From contig NC_045434.1 in the NCBI RefSeq assembly GCF_002776525.5, forward strand, positions 115,860,150-115,924,149: a DNA stretch of 64,000 bases. The letters are read 5' to 3'. Numbering within the stretch: position 1 is the first letter of the stretch; each line of letters opens with the position of its first letter. The position numbers were made by a program, and so were the translations under genes. This DNA is from Piliocolobus tephrosceles. Its lineage: Eukaryota > Chordata > Mammalia > Primates > Cercopithecidae. The notes under the pieces are model-generated. The model did not search any database and had not been told where the DNA came from. It was given only the letters and a program-made list of their open reading frames with translations. Shown piece after piece: positions 34,044-46,421 of this stretch.

Positions 34044-36556
34044 GTTCCTGATATCGGGGGGAAAAGGATATTACTCGCAATATCACAGAAAGGGTACACC
34101 CCTCTATGATGTTCTTCTTAATAGCCAGGGGGTAGAGGATGACATTATTGAAAATATTGCAGTGGGTGTACATCCCTTCGGTCATCTTGTTCCTCATATC
34201 CTGGGTGGGAGAGGATGGTAAGACTCCCAATATCGCAGGGGGTCCAGACCTCCCCTGTGATATTGTCCCTAACATCCAAAGGTGGAGAGGATGCTATTTC
34301 TTCCAATGTTGCAGGGAGTGTACACCACCCCTGTGATATTGTTCCTAATATCCAGGGGGAGAGAGGATATTAGTCTCAATATAGCAGGGGGTGTACACCC
34401 CTTCTGTGAGATTGTTCCTAATAGCCAGGCGGGGAGAGGAAGATATTACCCTCAATATCACAGGGGGTGTACACATCCTTGTGACATTGTTCCATATATC
34501 CTGGGAGGGAGAGGAGTGGCAATATCGCAGGGTGTGTACATACTCACTGTGATACTGTTCCGAATATCCAGAGAGGGAGAAAAGGATGTTACTCCCAATA
34601 TCGCAGGCGGTGTACATCCTCCTGTGATATTGCTTCTTACATTCAGGGGGAGAGGATGGTATTATCCCCAATATCGCAGGGGTTGTACACACTTCCTGCG
34701 ATGGTGTTCCTAATATCTCGAAGGGGAGAGCATAATATTACTCTCAATATTGCTGGGTGGGGGGACTTCCCTTGTAATATTGTTCTTAATATCCATGATG
34801 GAAGAGGATGCTATTACTCCCAATATCGCGAGAAGTGTACAGCCGCCTGTGATATAATTCTGAAAACCTAGGTGGGGAAAGGATGATATTACTGCCCATA
34901 TCGCACGAGTTGTAAAACCCCTTTGATATTTTGCCTACAATCCCGAGGGGAGAGGATGATACTACTCCCAATATCGAAGAAGGTGTACACCCCCCTGTGA
35001 CATTATTCCCAATATATGTTTTGGGAGACGATGACATTACACCCAGTATCGCAGGGGATGTACACCCACCCTGGGTTATTGTTCCTTATGTCGAGAGGGG
35101 GAGAGGATGATATTACTCCCAATATCGCAGGGGCTGTACAGCCCTCCTGTGATATTGTTCTGAGTATTCTGGGGAAGGGAGGATGATACTACACCCACTC
35201 AGTGATACTTTTGTTAAGGTATCCCACCTCCTCCCACCAGGGATATTGTTCCTCATATCCAGGGGAAGAGAGGATAACATTATGCCCAATATCGCAGGGG
35301 GTGTACACACCCTCTGTGATGTTGTTCCTAGTATCCGAAGGTACAGACGATGACATTACTGGCCATATCGCAGGGGGTGTACACTCTGCTGTGATACTCT
35401 TTTTGATATTCAAGGGAGGGGAGAGGATAACAGTGATCCCAATATTGCGGAAGGTGTACAGACCCCTGTGATACAGTTCCTAAGGTACAGAGAAAAGAGA
35501 ATAATATTATTCTCAATATCGTAGGGGGTGTAACCCCCCTGCCTCCTGTATATTGTTCCTCATAGGCAGCAGGGTAGAGGCTGATATTACTCCCAATATC
35601 GCAGAAGGTGCACACACACCTGTGATATAGTTCCTAATATCCAGCGGAAAAGAGGCTGATATTACTCTGGATCTCGCAGTGGGTATACACCCCCAACCCC
35701 CAGTAGTATTGTTCCTAATATCCAGGTGCGCAGGGGATGATGATATTGCTGACAATATCGAAGGGGGTGTACAACTCTTCTGTGATGTGGTTCCTGATAT
35801 CCAGGGAGTGAGTGGATGATATTACTCCCAATAACGGAGGAAGTGTACATCACCCTGTGATTTTGTCCTTAATGACCACATGGGGAGAGGTGATATTATG
35901 CCCAATGTAGCAAGGGGTGTACACCCCAAGTGTGATATGAATCGCTAAATCGAGAAGAAGAGTGAATGATATTGCTTCCAAAATACACGGGGTGTACACC
36001 CGCTCTGTGATATTGTTCCTATTGTCTAAAGGAAGAGATGATGACATTACTCCCAAATGGCAGAACGTATACACCCCCCCCGTGATATTGCTCCTCACAA
36101 CTGGTGGGGGAGAGCATGATAGTACTTGAGATATGACACTGGCTCTACACCCCATCTGTGATATAGCTCCTAATTTCCAGTAGCTAACCTAGGTTGTGCC
36201 TCCCAACAGAGCAGCAGGTGGACACCCGCCCTCTGATATTTCCCCGAATATTCAGGGAAACCAAAGATGACATTACCCCAAATCTCGCAAAACATGTACA
36301 CCCATGGTATGAGATGGTTCCTAATCTGCGGAGGTGCAGAGGATGCTATTAGTTTTCATGTCGCAGGCTGTGTACACACACCCTGTGAAATTGGCACTGA
36401 TACCAGAAAAGAAGAGAATGGTGATAATGGACACAGAACGCAGGAGGGTGAGGCACCCCCCGCGAGATGGGGAGTAAGAGCCACCCCCTATCCCCCCTGG
36501 CTCTTAAGATCCACCTCGCAGGGGGGTGCAGCTCCCCCCACGATATGTTGATATTG
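34044..36556 (-). repeat. Satellite array, right arm: about 33 units of ~75 bp, inverted
   Basis: The same unit in reverse orientation: 'gatattgttcctaatatcc', 'agggggagagaggatgat', 'attactcccaatatcgcag' and 'ggggtgtacaccccc'. There are about 33 occurrences of the GTGTACAC-like centre between 34093 and 36526 (the one near 35200 is badly degraded). The outermost units (36400-36556) are GC-richer variants with 'caccccccgcgagatgggg' and 'cgcaggggggtgcagctc'. Frames such as 34282-34713 are periodic artefacts. Confidence 0.95.
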
Positions 36557-36559
36557 CGG

Positions 36560-36826
36560 GATACTCCACGTATAAGTGGAAACTAATCTTTGAGTAAATA
36601 TGGAAAAAAAGGTGGCAACAATACATGCTGGGGCCTCCTGGAGGCTGTAGGATGAAAGGGGAACATGGACCGAGAATGAACTGTTGGATATTATGCTCAT
36701 TCCCTCAGTGACAAGATCAATCACACCCAAACTTCAGCATCATGCAATATGCCATGTAACAAACCTGAAAACCTATCACTTAAATCTAAAATAAGAGTTG
36801 AAATTATTTGTTTTAAAAGGGAAAAG
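36560..36826 (+). mobile_element. L1P 3' end (3'UTR), continuation of the L1 broken at 30933
   Basis: Starts 'tactccacgtataagtgg', the stretch expected about 90 bp downstream of where the left L1 piece stops. It runs through a degenerate 3'UTR ('catgtaacaaacctgaaaac', 'cttaaatctaaaataagagt') to an A-rich end. Confidence 0.75.
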
Positions 36827-36828
36827 AT

Positions 36829-37132
36829 GGCCGGGCATGGTGGCTCACATCTGTAATCCCAGCACTTTGGGAGGCTGAGGCGGGTGGATCACGAGGTCAG
36901 GAGATCGAGACCATCCAGGCAAACACGGTGAAACTCCGTCTCTAACAAAAAATATAAAAAATTAGCCGGGCGTGGTGGCGGGCGCCTGTAGTCCCAGCTA
37001 CTTGGCAGGCTGAGGCAGGAGAATAATGTGAACCCAGGAGGCAGAGCTTGTAGTGAGCGTAGATCGCGCCACTGCACTCTAACCTGGGCGACAGAGTGAG
37101 AGTTCGTCTCAAAAAAAAAAAAAAAAAAAAAA
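36829..37132 (+). mobile_element. AluS/Y-like element, sense
   Basis: Full length from 'ggccgggcatggtggctcac' with A22 at 37111-37132. An imperfect target duplication of the 'aaaagg(g)aaaag' type lies on both sides. Confidence 0.95.
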
Positions 37133-38319
37133 GGAAAAGGTATCATTTAATCAATTAGCTAAAACTTTTCTGTTTGATTTATGTGTTTCTTAACACAGTA
37201 TGGTACATATTGCCAAACAAATGTATATAATAAGTGTATTTTGTAGATGTTTATATGACAATTTACAGAGCCATAGAAAGTAAGGCATTAGCAACTGGAA
37301 AAGATTTCAAACCAGAAGACGATATTTAAAGTATAGACTTCCAATAACTTACAGTATTTGTTAATGTAAAATTAGAGATGCTCTTAAATTTTCATGAGTG
37401 GTTGACATTAAATGCAGATTAATATTGTTCCTATATACATAATACAATCAATAAGGAATTGGTTATACAGAAACCAACAGTTTTTTGATTAATAATAAAC
37501 CTGTATATATGGAAAATGTGAACAGAATGGTCTTAATATCTAAACAAACTTAAATTTCATGTAAAGATTGAAGAAAATATCCTTGTTTTCTCTAGATTGT
37601 AAGTACTTTCATATTGTTTAGTACCCCTTGGTTAATATTATATTTCCAATGCCTAAAAATATAAATAATTAAAAGTTGTTCTTAGCTCTATGAAATGAGA
37701 CATTTGTTTTTATTATTCTTTTAAATTTAGAATGAAGCAAACAGAGCACAAAGGATCACAGCATATTTGTTTCTTATTAATTTCACTTGAAATTTTTCTA
37801 GTTGTTTATGAGATTATAAATATTTATTAAGTAATAAACATTTTATTCTAAGCAGTTTGCCCTATTTGGAATACGTAAATGATCACAATGCAAAATTAAT
37901 TAGGGTTACTTATGTATAATAAGTAGAAGTATCTCTGGTCATATTTGACAGTTAGAGTTCACTTTAAATTTCCGAAAAATATTTTGATTTAAAATATTTT
38001 CCTAGAAGAATTGTCTTCAGGATTAATCTATTCTAATAATAGTTATTTATGGATCTGTTGTACTTATAGTAGTAACCAGTTTTATAATGATATTTAGCTA
38101 AATAAAAATTATAAGGATTAGAAAAGAGCTATCAACAATTAAAGGCAATTTTAACAATGGAGCACAAGAAAATTTTTGGAGGTGATAAATATGTTTATTA
38201 CTTTAATGATGGTGATTATTTGACAGATTTAAGCATGTATTCAAACTCATCTAATTTTGTACATTTCATATGTGCAGCATTCTGTTTATTGAACATATCT
38301 CATTAAAGCTGTTAAAAAA
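37133..38319. other. AT-rich DNA, nothing recognised
   Basis: About 1.2 kb without a recognisable gene or repeat. Confidence 0.6.
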
Positions 38320-38330
38320 CATAATTTTAG

Positions 38331-38638
38331 GCAGGGTGCAGTGTCTCAAGTCTGTAATCCTAGCACTTTGGGAGGCCGAGATGGGTGGATCACTTGAGGT
38401 CAGATGTTGGAGACTGACCTGGCCAGCATAATGAAACCCCATCTCTACTAAAAATACAAAAATTAGCCAGCCACGGTGGCTTACACCTGTAGTCCCAGCT
38501 AATTGGGAGCCTGAGGCATGGGAATCACTTGAACCCAGGAAGCAGAGGCTGCAGTGAGCCGAGATTGTGCTCCTGCACTCCAGTCTCAGCGACAGAGCGA
38601 GACTCCACCTCAGAAAAAAAAAAAAAAAAAAACAAAAT
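38331..38638 (+). mobile_element. Alu, sense, with 11-bp target duplication
   Basis: 'gcagggtgcagtgtctcaag' to A18. A perfect cataattttag duplication lies at 38320-38330 and 38639-38649. Confidence 0.95.
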
Positions 38639-38763
38639 CATAATTTTAGGAAAAACGAGTTTTAATTTAAGCCAACTTATTAACATAAAGCATACAGAGC
38701 TGTCACCAATTATAAATAATTAAAGGGAAAATTCAGAGATGTTCACCCATGATGCTTTTTCCT

Positions 38764-38768
38764 TTTTT

Positions 38769-38812
<44 letters not shown>

Positions 38813-39151
38813 TCAGGGGTTACATTTGCATGTTTATTACATGAATATACTGTGTAATGGTGATGTTTGGGCTTTGCATTTACTCATCATCTGAATAGTG
38901 ACTATTGTACTCACGATGTAATTTTTCAACCCTCACCCCTTCCTACCTGGCCCTCTATTGGAAGCCCCAGTGTCTATTATTTTCCTCTGTATTTCCTTGT
39001 GTACCCATTATTTAGGTCCCACTTATAAGTGAGAACAGACAATATTTGATTTTTGGTTTCTGAATAATTTCACTGAGAATAATGGCCTCCAGTTCCATCC
39101 TTGTTTCTGCAAAAGACACAATACTATTTGTATGGCTGCATAGTATTTCAT

Positions 39152-39192
<41 letters not shown>

Positions 39193-39245
39193 ATATACAC
39201 ATTTTCTTTACCTAATCATCTGTTGATGGAAACTTAGGTTGACTC
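38764..39245 (-). mobile_element. 5'-inverted L1: 3' portion, antisense
   Basis: Reverse complement of an L1 3'UTR and ORF2 end ('gtcccacttataagtgagaa', 'ggcctccagttccatcctt', 'cctaatcatctgttgatgg'). The tail on the left has become a (TA)n microsatellite (38777-38809), and a (TG)20 run lies at 39152-39191. It abuts the inverted 5' portion at about 39245. Confidence 0.85.
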
Positions 39246-39889
39246 CAGACAGTGGGGAAAGGACACTCTATTAAATAAATGGTGCTAGAAAAATTGGATA
39301 GTCATATGCTGAAGAATGAAACCATACTTTATCTCTCACCGTACACAAAAATTAACTTAAGATTGATTAAAGGCTTAAATGTAGGACCTCAAACTGTCAA
39401 GAATCCCATAACAAAACCTAGGAAAACCTCTTCTCGACATTGGCCTTGCCAAAAAACATATGAGAAAGACATCAAAAGCAAATGACAAAAAATAAAAATA
39501 GACAAATAATATTTAATTAAACTAAAGAGCATTTTCACAGTGAAAAAATAATCAACAGAGTAAACAGCCTACAGAATGGGAGAAAATATTTGCGAACTAT
39601 GTACCTGACAAAGGACTAATATCCAGAATCTATAAGAAACTCAACTCAACAAGAGAGAAAAATAGCCCCATTAAAAAGTGGGCAAATACCATGAGTAGAT
39701 ATTTTTCAAAAGAAGACATACAAGCATCTAACAAACATAAAAATGTTCATCATCACTAATTATCAGAGATATACAAATTAAAGCAAAGATGAGATGACAT
39801 CTCACACCAGTCAAAATGGCTATTATTAAAAATTCAAAAACAACATATTTTGGCAAGGATGTGGAGAAAAAGAAAAGTTATACACTGTT
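39246..39889 (+). mobile_element. 5'-inverted L1: upstream ORF2 portion, sense
   Basis: ORF2 text located upstream of the other half in L1 ('aataaatggtgctagaaaaa', 'gaaaatatttgcgaactatg', 'caaggatgtggagaaaaaga'), ending near 'tatacactgtt'. The upstream end meets the junction and the downstream end faces the outside, which is the arrangement produced by twin priming. Confidence 0.85.
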
Positions 39890-40996
39890 CATCATACTTT
39901 TCCTAAATAGAAACACTAAATATAATAAATTATTTTTGTCAATTTTGTATTATGATTATACATGTGTGCATATGGTATTCTTTTCAAAGTACATTGAAGC
40001 AATTGTCTAATATAGTCTCTGTTATCATAATTGGTGTTGTTAGAAGAAAAAGTAAGTGGCTATTAGTTTAATGATAATATGGAGCGGGTTACTATATTTC
40101 ACCATCTATCATTCTGTATACATTTATTATTTAAATCAAAAATGTTTTCTCGTCTAATAAAAAAGAAATATTCTGGAAAATGATCTACCTAGCAAATAAT
40201 GTTATTGCAGAATTTCTTGTGAGCCAGCCATGATCAAGCCCAAATGAGATAGCTATAGGTTAGTGACTTGGAAGACGAAGGCAATACCTCGTGCAAAGGA
40301 GGTATTAACCTGAAGAACTAAAATTAGGTGGCAGAGGCAAAGTGTGCTTTCATTTCCTGACTCTGCTTTCCTTTTCTAGTGTCCCTTATTTTTAGGAGAA
40401 CCATGTTCCTAAATCTAGGCACAGAATGTAGGCAGAGGTGAAGAATCCCCTTTCAGACTCTCGTATATTTGAGAATATAGGTTAGTTGAACATTCTCACT
40501 TACCTACTCTGCGAGGAAAGAGATCAGATTTTGTGATTTCCTTCCTTCTTCCTGATTCCCATCTTCCCCTCTTCTTTTCTCCTTTGCTTCCTTGTTTCTT
40601 TCATTTCTCCTATTCTTTTATCCTTATTCTCCTGCTTCTTCGTCTTCCTCACTTGTCTCACTCCCCACTTTTGTTTATTTTTTATTTAACTTTTTGAAAC
40701 AGTCTTCAGTACTCAAAGATATCTGGATGTCCAAGTGGTTGTCTCCACAGAACATATTTATATCTAGATGCCTCCATGTTTGATCATCTACTTGAAATTG
40801 TAAGAGGGAAATTTGCTTTCTTATCAATTGCTAGGATTATGAATGATGTTCCTATACCAAAAGACCGAATAACAAATGTATACAAATTACTTGATTATAA
40901 CTTTTAAATGACATGGGAGTTTTGAGAAATGGAGACCTCAAGAAATAGAAAAACGTATATATTTTTTATGTTTAGATTTAACTAATAGTGGAAAGT
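39890..40996. other. AT-rich DNA with a pyrimidine-rich tract
   Basis: A pyrimidine-rich stretch lies at about 40535-40680 (many CTT and TCC words). Nothing else recognised. Confidence 0.5.
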
Positions 40997-41321
40997 TGTG
41001 GAGGACTATGATTGGAGGACAAAAGGGCATGATCTAATGATAATGAACTAGGGGTAACTTAGCAAGGCCCATTTGCTCAGATTCCTCTTTGTATTCCTGT
41101 GTGTTCAGAGATAAGAATATTCCTTGCCTCTAGGTATAGGGAGGGCACCTCTTAAATGAAAGTCTTATGACCTTTGGGGAAATGTCAGATAATCCTTTGT
41201 AGTTTTTATGACCTGCTTCAGGGAAGAAGGGCAGGGAAAAGTCGAAGACTGATCTTGCTTCTGCTATTTTCTCAAAGGACAAGATGCCGTATTTTGGGGT
41301 AACATGTCCTGAACCCCATCA
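40997..41321 (+). mobile_element. Possible LTR remnant (ERVL-like)
   Basis: A 325-bp block with TG...CA ends ('tgtggaggactatgattgga' to 'aacatgtcctgaaccccatc'), base-composition unlike its AT-rich surroundings and the look of a known interspersed LTR. No target duplication is seen and the family is not named. Confidence 0.35.
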
Positions 41322-43259
41322 CTGTGTTGAAATTTATAAAAACTAGGAGTCATTTAATAGGAAATATATACTTTTCTGAATATTTTTAAGATAGAATACT
41401 TATTTTTTTGTTTCCAGAAGTATCAGTTGCAGAAAATTTATTCTGTATAAAAATATTTTCATAATGTTTTATTATTCTGATATTTTTACAGTAGGTAATC
41501 TGAAGATGTTGGAAGAATATCAGCTGTTCTAAATTTTAATGCAATAGTTATGTGATCCCTGACATAAGAAGAAGACATTCTTTTGTAGAGTTCTTCCAAA
41601 TTATTACATTAGTGAGATAATCATTTAACTCTTACAGTAAACTGTAATTTTACTGCTGGCTTCAGTTGTAACCTATTGCCTTGTTGGGTATTCTCACCTG
41701 CTTTTTTACTAGCCCTCTGATTGAGCGTGTTTCAAAATTTTTTCTGTATTAGTCATCTGGCTTAGACAAATAATTTATTTGACCCTTGGGTTTCCAATAC
41801 ATGGAATAAATAAATTATCTTGCTGATTTTCAATCTTTTTCCTAGCTTTTAGTTTATACGTAGTTTTATTTTGGTTTTAGTCTGTTCTGCCCAGAGACAC
41901 GCTCCTCATGTTTTCTTCTTTAAATAACGGCATGATTTATTCAAGTATTCACCTTTAAATTTTCAAATTTTCTCCTTCATCCATACCCTTACACAAAAAA
42001 CCCTATGCATTCTGTTCTTCTTACTGTCTTTTCTCCTTCATTCTGTTCTCATATTTGTCATGTCAATTTAGATACTCATTAATTTGATTCTGAATTCCTT
42101 GCATATATTTCTAATTATGCTCCTTTTGAGGGTTTTCCTTCTTCTCACTAATCTGACAGAACAGATCCAGTCATACTCAAATGAATTCAACGACCATCTC
42201 TCTCCCTAACCAAATTGACTATAAACATAATAACATTCTGACATTCAGGATTTCTGCAACTATCTCGAACCCTCACCCTATTGCTTACCACAAAATGACA
42301 TAAAACTGTACTCCAACTGAATTGAAGTTATGTTTTTCCTAAAGAACATTTTTCTTTTGTCCCATGTTGCTTGTTGTTTCTTAGTTTTATTTAGTTTGGT
42401 TTGGGCTTTGTTTATCTCAAGAAATTCCGTGTGTGTGTGTTATACACTTTGCTTTCTCTGGAATTTCTTTTCTTTTTCATCAAAAGGCAGGTTTTTTTTT
42501 TTTCTTTTAATGAAAATTCTATCCAGTTGCCATGGTAATTTTGTTATCAAAAATAGAAGCTTAAAGGAACCTAGGACCAATTCACTGATTTTTTTGAAAA
42601 TGAAGACTGAGTACCACATGTTTCAATGATTTGGCAAGGTCACCGTTTATCTGGAGCTAAAACAGATAGCCTACCTCATCCCAGGGAGATGTATTCAAGA
42701 ACTGTTTTTTTTTTTTTTATTTTTATTTTTATTTTGCTGCATCATAGTGCTTCCCACCTATATTATTGTAGTTACACATTTTTTCCTTGAATTATGGTAT
42801 TTCTGTATTTATAGTTTTCTTCTAAAAGATTATCATCTCCTTGATTTCAGAGAATACAATTCATTAATCTTTCCTATTGCTCTTTAAAAAGGAAAATACA
42901 TATATCTAAGCATCTTCAGGTCATACAGTCATGACAAATGATTTCAGTTAATTGAAATACTCATGTGATCACTAATCTATATCATCTATATCTATTATCT
43001 ATATGTATACTTATACCTATATTTAAATGTGTCTACAAATTATCATCTTTTAAAAATGAATAGCAGCACATAGCACTCTTTTACCAGAAATAATCAAAAA
43101 ACATTGAAATGCATAACTAAAAATTACTTCATATATTCTTATGTAATTGGATAACTAATTTTTGTTTAAAAACATGGCACAAATGATTGAGGTGGTTTGA
43201 TATTTAATTGAATTATTACTTAAATCTATTTTACCAGTTCTACATGAAATAAGCATTTG
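41322..43259. other. AT-rich DNA, nothing recognised
   Basis: About 1.9 kb with only chance reading frames (for example 42330-42629 +). Confidence 0.55.
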
Positions 43260-43264
43260 CTTAT

Positions 43265-43648
43265 TTTATTAGCCCATTTTCACACTGTTATAAAGAAACA
43301 CTTGAGACTAGGTAATTTATGAAGGAAAGAGGTTTAATTGACTCATAGTTCCACATGGCTGCAGAGTCCTCAAGAAACACAGTAGAAGGGGAAGCAGGCA
43401 CATCTTACATGGTGGCAGGCAAGAGAGAGCCAGTGCGTAGGAGGAATTGTCAAATACTTATAAAACCATCAGATCCTTTGAACACTCACTAGTTATGACA
43501 AGAAAAGCTTGGAGGAAACAGCCCCAATGATCCAGTCACTTCCTTTCCTCTACTCTCTACAAGTGGGGATTACAAGTTCCTTGCTCAACACATGGGGATT
43601 ACAATTTCAGAAGAGATTTGGATGGGGACACAGAGTCAAACTATATCA
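43265..43648 (-). mobile_element. THE1/MST-type MaLR solo LTR, antisense
   Basis: 'agcccattttcacactgtta' to 'gagtcaaactatatca' is the reverse of the well-known MaLR LTR that opens TGATATGGTTTG. Possible 5-bp target duplications cttat (43260-43264) and ctcat (43649-43653) differ at one base. Confidence 0.9.
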
Positions 43649-43816
43649 CTCATAGTTAAAATACCTGCCCAGAACCACCTTTGATTTTAAAAAGCCTACC
43701 TTTGCATATTGCCTAGATATGTATCTAAAATCCTATTTACAGTTTTTGAAGAAAAGTTCTCATTTCTAAGCAAGGTTGTGATTTGACTCTGTTTTTATTG
43801 AAACAAAATCAAAACC

Positions 43817-43840
43817 AACACACACACACACACACACACA
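43817..43840. repeat. (CA)n microsatellite
   Basis: About 12 CA repeats. Confidence 0.9.
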
Positions 43841-44087
43841 AATATATAAATGTTTTCCCATAAACATTTCCAGATAGAGGGCTGAATTCTGTTTTCTTTC
43901 TTTGCATATATTTTAACAGATATGTAGAAGACCTATATGTAACTTATTTTTAAAATTTTATTGTCTGGCAAGCTTAAATATCTTTTATTTTTAAAGAAAT
44001 GTACATTCCAGGCATAATTTAATACTGAGTAGTTTCTTTTATTTGAGAAAGTGAATATTAAGTAAGATTGCCAAGAATCACCAGTGG

Positions 44088-44096
<9 letters not shown>

Positions 44097-44119
<23 letters not shown>

Positions 44120-44412
44120 TGGAGTCTTGCTCTGTCACCCAGGCTAGAGTGCTGTGGCAGGATCTTGGCTCACTGCAACCTCCGCCTCCTGAGTTCACGC
44201 CATTCTCCTGCCTCAGCCTCCCGAGTAGCTGGGACTACAGGAACCCAACACCACGCCTGTTTAATTTTTATTTTTTAATTTTTTTTGTATTTTTAGTAGA
44301 GACAGGGTTTCACCATGTTAGCCAGGATGGTCTTGATCTCCAGACCTCGTGATCCGCCCACCTTAGCCTCCCAGAGTGCTAGGATTTCAGGAGTGAGGCA
44401 CTGCACCTGGCC
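44097..44412 (-). mobile_element. Alu, antisense
   Basis: Full length with oligo-T on the left. A 12-bp target duplication tggaattttttt lies at 44085-44096 and 44413-44424. The A-rich linker has an extra T-rich block near 44270. Confidence 0.95.
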
Positions 44413-44424
44413 TGGAATTTTTTT

Positions 44425-46416
44425 AAGCTCTCAAAAAATAGCAGCAGTAAAAAAAGTGTTTAAAACAAACAAGTAATTATTTTCATTAAAGGCCATATAT
44501 AAATACTTGGTGGTAAATTTTCCCTAGTCTACCTATGTGAATGTTTCTTAGTATTTTACTTCATGTACCTGTATTCAGTAGGAAATTGGGAATTCTGGAC
44601 TTTACAATAATGGTGTCAATACATTCAGTTAAATGAGAAAAATGTAACCTAATTGGGGTAAAATACAATCACTCAAATTGGTCACTTTTCATTATGTTGA
44701 AAAAGTACTGAGATAATTAGCTGAAATTCCCAGATAAACAAAATACTTCATCATTGTGAAAGCATAGTCAGTGTAACTAAAATACCATCCAGACAGATTA
44801 GTTGCTCGTCTGAATACTGGACTTTCACTTCTGGCACCTACAAGATGAGTTTCTTTTACCAAGTCATTTAAGTTATCTGATACTCAGCTCAATTATAAGT
44901 GTAAAAGAATGATTGTGAGTAGACGTGGAATCTGTCACATAACAGAAACTCCCTCTTCCCTTCCAAAGGAGGAAACCTTTAGTTTTGCTAATTAGAAACA
45001 GTGATTGAATCACCTTCCTGTGGCTTTTACATTTTGTTATCTTTGCCAATGGAGAATATCACAGTAATTAAAGAATCCAGAGAGGCAAATCAAAGCAGAA
45101 AACAACCTAATTTGAGGTTAGGATTTAGAGTGACTTACATATTTTTAAATATGATTCATGAAATTTATATAGTGGAAAAAATATCTTGTGGTTAACATTT
45201 TTTGAAAAGTCATAAAGTCTATAGGCACACGCAGCTTCTTAAAGTTCTTTATAAAGAATTATGTGGATTGATTTTACCACATGGGACATTCATTCAATAA
45301 TAATCCTAAAAATGATTAGGGAATGTGTACTATGTGAAGGGATAGTAGTACTAAGACACAGGAGATATTACAACCCACTGTGCTTATGTTATTACTTGGC
45401 TAAAGATAACACCCCAAATCAACAGGAAGTTATACCGTGAAAGAAGTAAACGTAGCTTGCCCTTTTGCAAATTAAGAATGGGTACCTCGTCCTCAATGGA
45501 CACATTCCAGAGACAGGGAGTAAGGATTAGTGAGTTTAATGCCAACTAGGTTTCATCTCCCATTTTTCTCCTTGGTTAAGGTCTTTTGCAGAATATGTTA
45601 AAAGCATAACAGAGATTTGTGGTCCTAGGTTAGGGATTGTAACCAAGTTTTTCCTGGGTCAGGTCATCATATTAAAGATTGTTGTCGCTTGGTGACCAGC
45701 AAATTAGCAGATAAAACATGCAAACTATAGATGGGGTTAGTGAAGAAAACATGACAGAAAATAGTAAACTCTGATGGCAGAACTGTTATTCCATACTCTC
45801 AGTTTTTATAAGCCTCTTGGCTGCATTTATGTCCCTCCTCTGAATGGAAGATGGGTGCTCTATCAACCTAAGTCCAGGGAAATTTTGATATAAGTAAACT
45901 TGTATCTGACTCCTCCTCTCTTGTGGTTTCTGCATGGACCCACTGATTTCCTGATGACTCATGATTTGTTCATAACTCATCCTCTAAATGTATTATTTTT
46001 CATATGATTTTTACCTGAGTAAATCTTTCCTCAAAAATATTTAACAAGAAATTCAAGCCCCATGTGTTTCTCTGCACTCCTGCTCCCAGCTACCTTAAGG
46101 ACATCACCAGGGTACTGTGCAAATGCTGCAATGAACTATCAAGGTTTGTTTTATTTGTTTCACAGAAAAATCCATCTATTTCCTTTTTATCTCAGACTGT
46201 GATTTGCTCTCAGAAATCTAAAAATATGTACTTAAACTCAAGGGTTAATGACTTCTCCTTATTTATGCATTATTTTGAAAAAAGTTTCCAATACCTTAAC
46301 CGAAAATCAAGTTCCATGAAGGAAAATACATAAGATCCTTTAAATCAAATCAAGGGCTGTTTTGCTTTTCCTTGATCTTGCCTTAACGACCTTAGTAAAA
46401 TGTTCAGAGACTGAGA
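44425..46416. other. Unrecognised DNA
   Basis: About 2 kb. The part 45380-45990 has a composition suggestive of an old LTR or transposon ('taacaccccaaatcaacagg', 'cttggtgaccagcaaattag') but I cannot assign it. The 64-codon minus frame at 45786-45980 has no known domain. Confidence 0.45.
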
Positions 46417-46421
46417 TTGAT

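Noticed and set aside
31398..36556. CRISPR-like or terminal-inverted-repeat transposon
   Set aside because: There are no unique spacers between units, units are far longer and diverged, the genome is primate, and there is no transposase.
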